Origin: Candidatus Heimdallarchaeota archaeon
GTDB taxonomy: Archaea > Asgardarchaeota > Heimdallarchaeia > Hodarchaeales > S146-22
Direction of reading: 5' to 3'
NCBI GenBank assembly: GCA_015520535.1
Contig: WAPZ01000266.1
Coordinates: 1-8,223, forward strand
DNA length: 8,223 nt
Position 1 is the stretch's first letter; each line of letters starts with the position of its first letter. The notes beneath the pieces were generated by a model. The model worked only from the letters and a program-made list of their open reading frames with translations, did not search any database and had not been told where the DNA came from. A program made the position numbers and the translations under genes. Shown piece after piece: positions 6,541 through 8,223 of the stretch.

Positions 6541-8223
6541 TTAACCCGTATTTCTCATACCAGCAGCAATACCATTAACGGTTTGCAACAACCACCGCTG
6601 AATTCCTTTATGACTCATATCATCGATTCTTCCTTGTTTTCTCCATTGTTCAAGCATAATGACTTGCGAAACATTAAGTGGATCCAAATAAGGGTTACGT
6701 CGTTTAATAGCCTCCTTTAACGCGGGAGATATATCTAAAAGTTCTTTAGAATTTGTTATTTCAAGGACATATTTTTTTGTGAGTTCATATTCTTTTGTAA
6801 TCTCTTCATAAATTTCTTTTAATTCTGGATGGCTTTCAATTAACCGAAGATAACGTTTGGCAACTGATAAATCGGTTTTTAAAAGCACCATATGAAGATT
6901 ATCCAGCAATGTTTTGAAGTAAAGCCATTTGTTATACATGATTTGAAGAATTTGGATGTTATTTTTTTGCACAAAGGAATCAAAGGCCGAGCCTACACCA
7001 TAAAAGGCTGGAAATAGCAAGCGACACTGCATCCATGAAAAAACCCATGGAATAGCACGTAAGGATGATATATCGGCGACTGCTGTTTTTCTTCGTCTAG
7101 AGGGACGCGATCCGATGGTTGTTCTTTCAATTAAATCAATAGGTGTGAATGTTAAAAAGAAGGAAATAAATTTAGGATTTTGTTTGACAAGCATTTCGTA
7201 TTTTTGGTGAGCGGAACTGGCTAGTGTAGCATAGTTTTCCAAGAAGTCTTCCTTTACATCGATTTTCCATGGAATTTTTTCTTTTATATCACTAACAAAG
7301 TTTAAATCTGTTAACGTTCTAAAAATAACAGCACTAGACACTTGCTCAAGGTAACGATACGCAATTCCAGGATTTGCATAATTTGCCGCAATAACCTCCC
7401 CTTGTTCAGTTATTTTGACGTCAAAAACAGTTCCTTGCGGTTGTGCTAAAAGAGCTTTGTTAGTTGGTCCGCCACCACGGGAAATAGTCCCACCTCTCCC
7501 ATGAAAAACGCGTAATTTAATATTATAGCGTTGAACTACAGACCTTAAGCGGTTTAATGCTGTATAAATGCGGTAATTTGATTCTAAATATCCTACATCT
7601 TTCCCACTATCACTATAGCCAACCATAATCTCCTGAAGATTTCCTCGTGCACTCAAATAAGACTGGTATAGGGGATTATTGAACAGATTTTCTATTACGA
7701 CTGGTGCATTTTCTAAATCAGCTTTTGTTTCAAAGAGTGGAACAATATTAAGTGCTGCTTGGATAATTTTGCCATTTTTAATGGTAACCAAGCCAACTTC
7801 CTTCATTAAAAGCATTAACGTCAAAATATCTATTTCATTCCGGCACATGCTTATGATGTATGATTCTATGCACTTAGGAGAAATTATTTTTAGTGCATCA
7901 GAGACGGCTTCCAACGTAGCCATAACTTCACGTGTCATCAAAGATAAAGAATCATAAAAGGATTTGTAACCTAATGGACGAGGATTAATTAGCTCTAATG
8001 CTAATATTTCTATTTTTTCTTTTTTATTTAATCTTTTAAAGTCCTTTATTCCAATACAATTGAAGATTTCCGCTAATGCGTCGGTATGAACATCAGATTC
8101 TTGGCGTATATCTAGGGTAGCAAGATGGAAACCAAAAATACGCACTTGAGTGATTAAAACATCGATTTTTCCTTTTGCAATTGCGTGTCCTTTATTTTTT
8201 TCAAGCGACTGCTGTATTAAAAG
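6541..8223 (-). CDS. ppc: Phosphoenolpyruvate carboxylase, bacterial type (partial, N-terminus off window)
   Basis: This enzyme makes oxaloacetate from phosphoenolpyruvate and bicarbonate, refilling the TCA cycle or feeding aspartate synthesis in the cytosol. The frame stays open to the right edge, giving 560 visible residues; the GTG at 8145 is an internal Val codon, not the start, because residues before it (KGKIDVLITQ) continue the family pattern. In fragment numbering the landmarks are FGFHLATLDIRQESD (30-44), VPLFETKADLENA with a Mg-ligand Glu165 (161-173), GYSDSGKD with Asp205 and Lys208 (202-209), the catalytic loop FHGRGGTISRGGGP (240-253), IGSRPSRRR (370-378), LRAIPWVFSWMQCR (388-401), RNPYLDPLN (509-517) and the C-terminal GMRNTG, whose Asn belongs to the aspartate-inhibition site in E. 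coli. All visible catalytic residues are intact. The N-terminal third with the TAHPT histidine lies outside. It is unlike the shorter archaeal-type enzyme (PpcA, about 500 residues in all). The seven-helix gene follows after 26 bp. Confidence 0.95.
   Translation of the reverse strand, partial: LLIQQSLEKNKGHAIAKGKIDVLITQVRIFGFHLATLDIRQESDVHTDALAEIFNCIGIKDFKRLNKKEKIEILALELINPRPLGYKSFYDSLSLMTREVMATLEAVSDALKIISPKCIESYIISMCRNEIDILTLMLLMKEVGLVTIKNGKIIQAALNIVPLFETKADLENAPVVIENLFNNPLYQSYLSARGNLQEIMVGYSDSGKDVGYLESNYRIYTALNRLRSVVQRYNIKLRVFHGRGGTISRGGGPTNKALLAQPQGTVFDVKITEQGEVIAANYANPGIAYRYLEQVSSAVIFRTLTDLNFVSDIKEKIPWKIDVKEDFLENYATLASSAHQKYEMLVKQNPKFISFFLTFTPIDLIERTTIGSRPSRRRKTAVADISSLRAIPWVFSWMQCRLLFPAFYGVGSAFDSFVQKNNIQILQIMYNKWLYFKTLLDNLHMVLLKTDLSVAKRYLRLIESHPELKEIYEEITKEYELTKKYVLEITNSKELLDISPALKEAIKRRNPYLDPLNVSQVIMLEQWRKQGRIDDMSHKGIQRWLLQTVNGIAAGMRNTG

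Noticed and set aside
8143..8145. GTG as the start codon of the PEP carboxylase
   Set aside because: The frame continues open to the window edge, and the residues before the GTG fit the carboxylase family. It is an internal valine, and the true start is beyond the window.
1..8223. CRISPR arrays, transposons, phage modules, tRNA genes or a defence operon
   Set aside because: I found no direct repeats with regular spacing, no terminal inverted repeats or transposase motifs, no cloverleaf-like sequence, and no nuclease or toxin-antitoxin pattern. The small Cys/His protein resembles some phage proteins in its opening motif, but nothing around it is phage-like.

Overview
The window most likely comes from an archaeon, probably of the Asgard superphylum. 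The strongest reason is the leftmost gene, which fuses two roadblock/longin-like folds to a degenerate Arf/Rab-like GTPase fold, and proteins built from these parts are characteristic of Asgard genomes. Supporting signs are a low GC content (roughly 35-40% by eye), Shine-Dalgarno sites of the GGTGAT type close to the starts, GTG or TTG starts on three of the five genes whose starts are visible, and TATA-like boxes. This placement is inference; no rRNA or marker gene is present.

Layout. Positions 1-1678 (minus) hold a large gene that runs off the left edge: a predicted roadblock/longin plus pseudo-GTPase protein with a TTG start. A 387-bp gap up to the next large gene contains a TTTATAAA palindrome and a hidden 49-codon gene (1788-1937, plus) with a Cys/His set typical of a small zinc-binding protein. 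Positions 2066-5731 (plus) encode two half-transporters of a heterodimeric ABC exporter, with one consensus and one degenerate ATPase site split between the subunits in the standard way. A short hairpin at 5732-5769 separates this operon from the convergent operon on the right. That operon, on the minus strand, reads from the right edge: the C-terminal 560 residues of a bacterial-type phosphoenolpyruvate carboxylase (6541-8223, 5' end outside the window), then after 26 bp an unrecognised seven-helix membrane protein (5770-6510).

How the genes may work together. The two ABC genes clearly make one machine. The carboxylase would convert phosphoenolpyruvate and bicarbonate to oxaloacetate, and it is probably co-transcribed with the membrane protein, whose role is unknown. 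I see no functional link between the left regulatory-type protein, the exporter and the carboxylase operon. There are no tRNA or rRNA genes, CRISPR arrays or insertion sequences, and no recognisable defence system. The least ordinary content is the pseudo-GTPase fusion and the small zinc protein.
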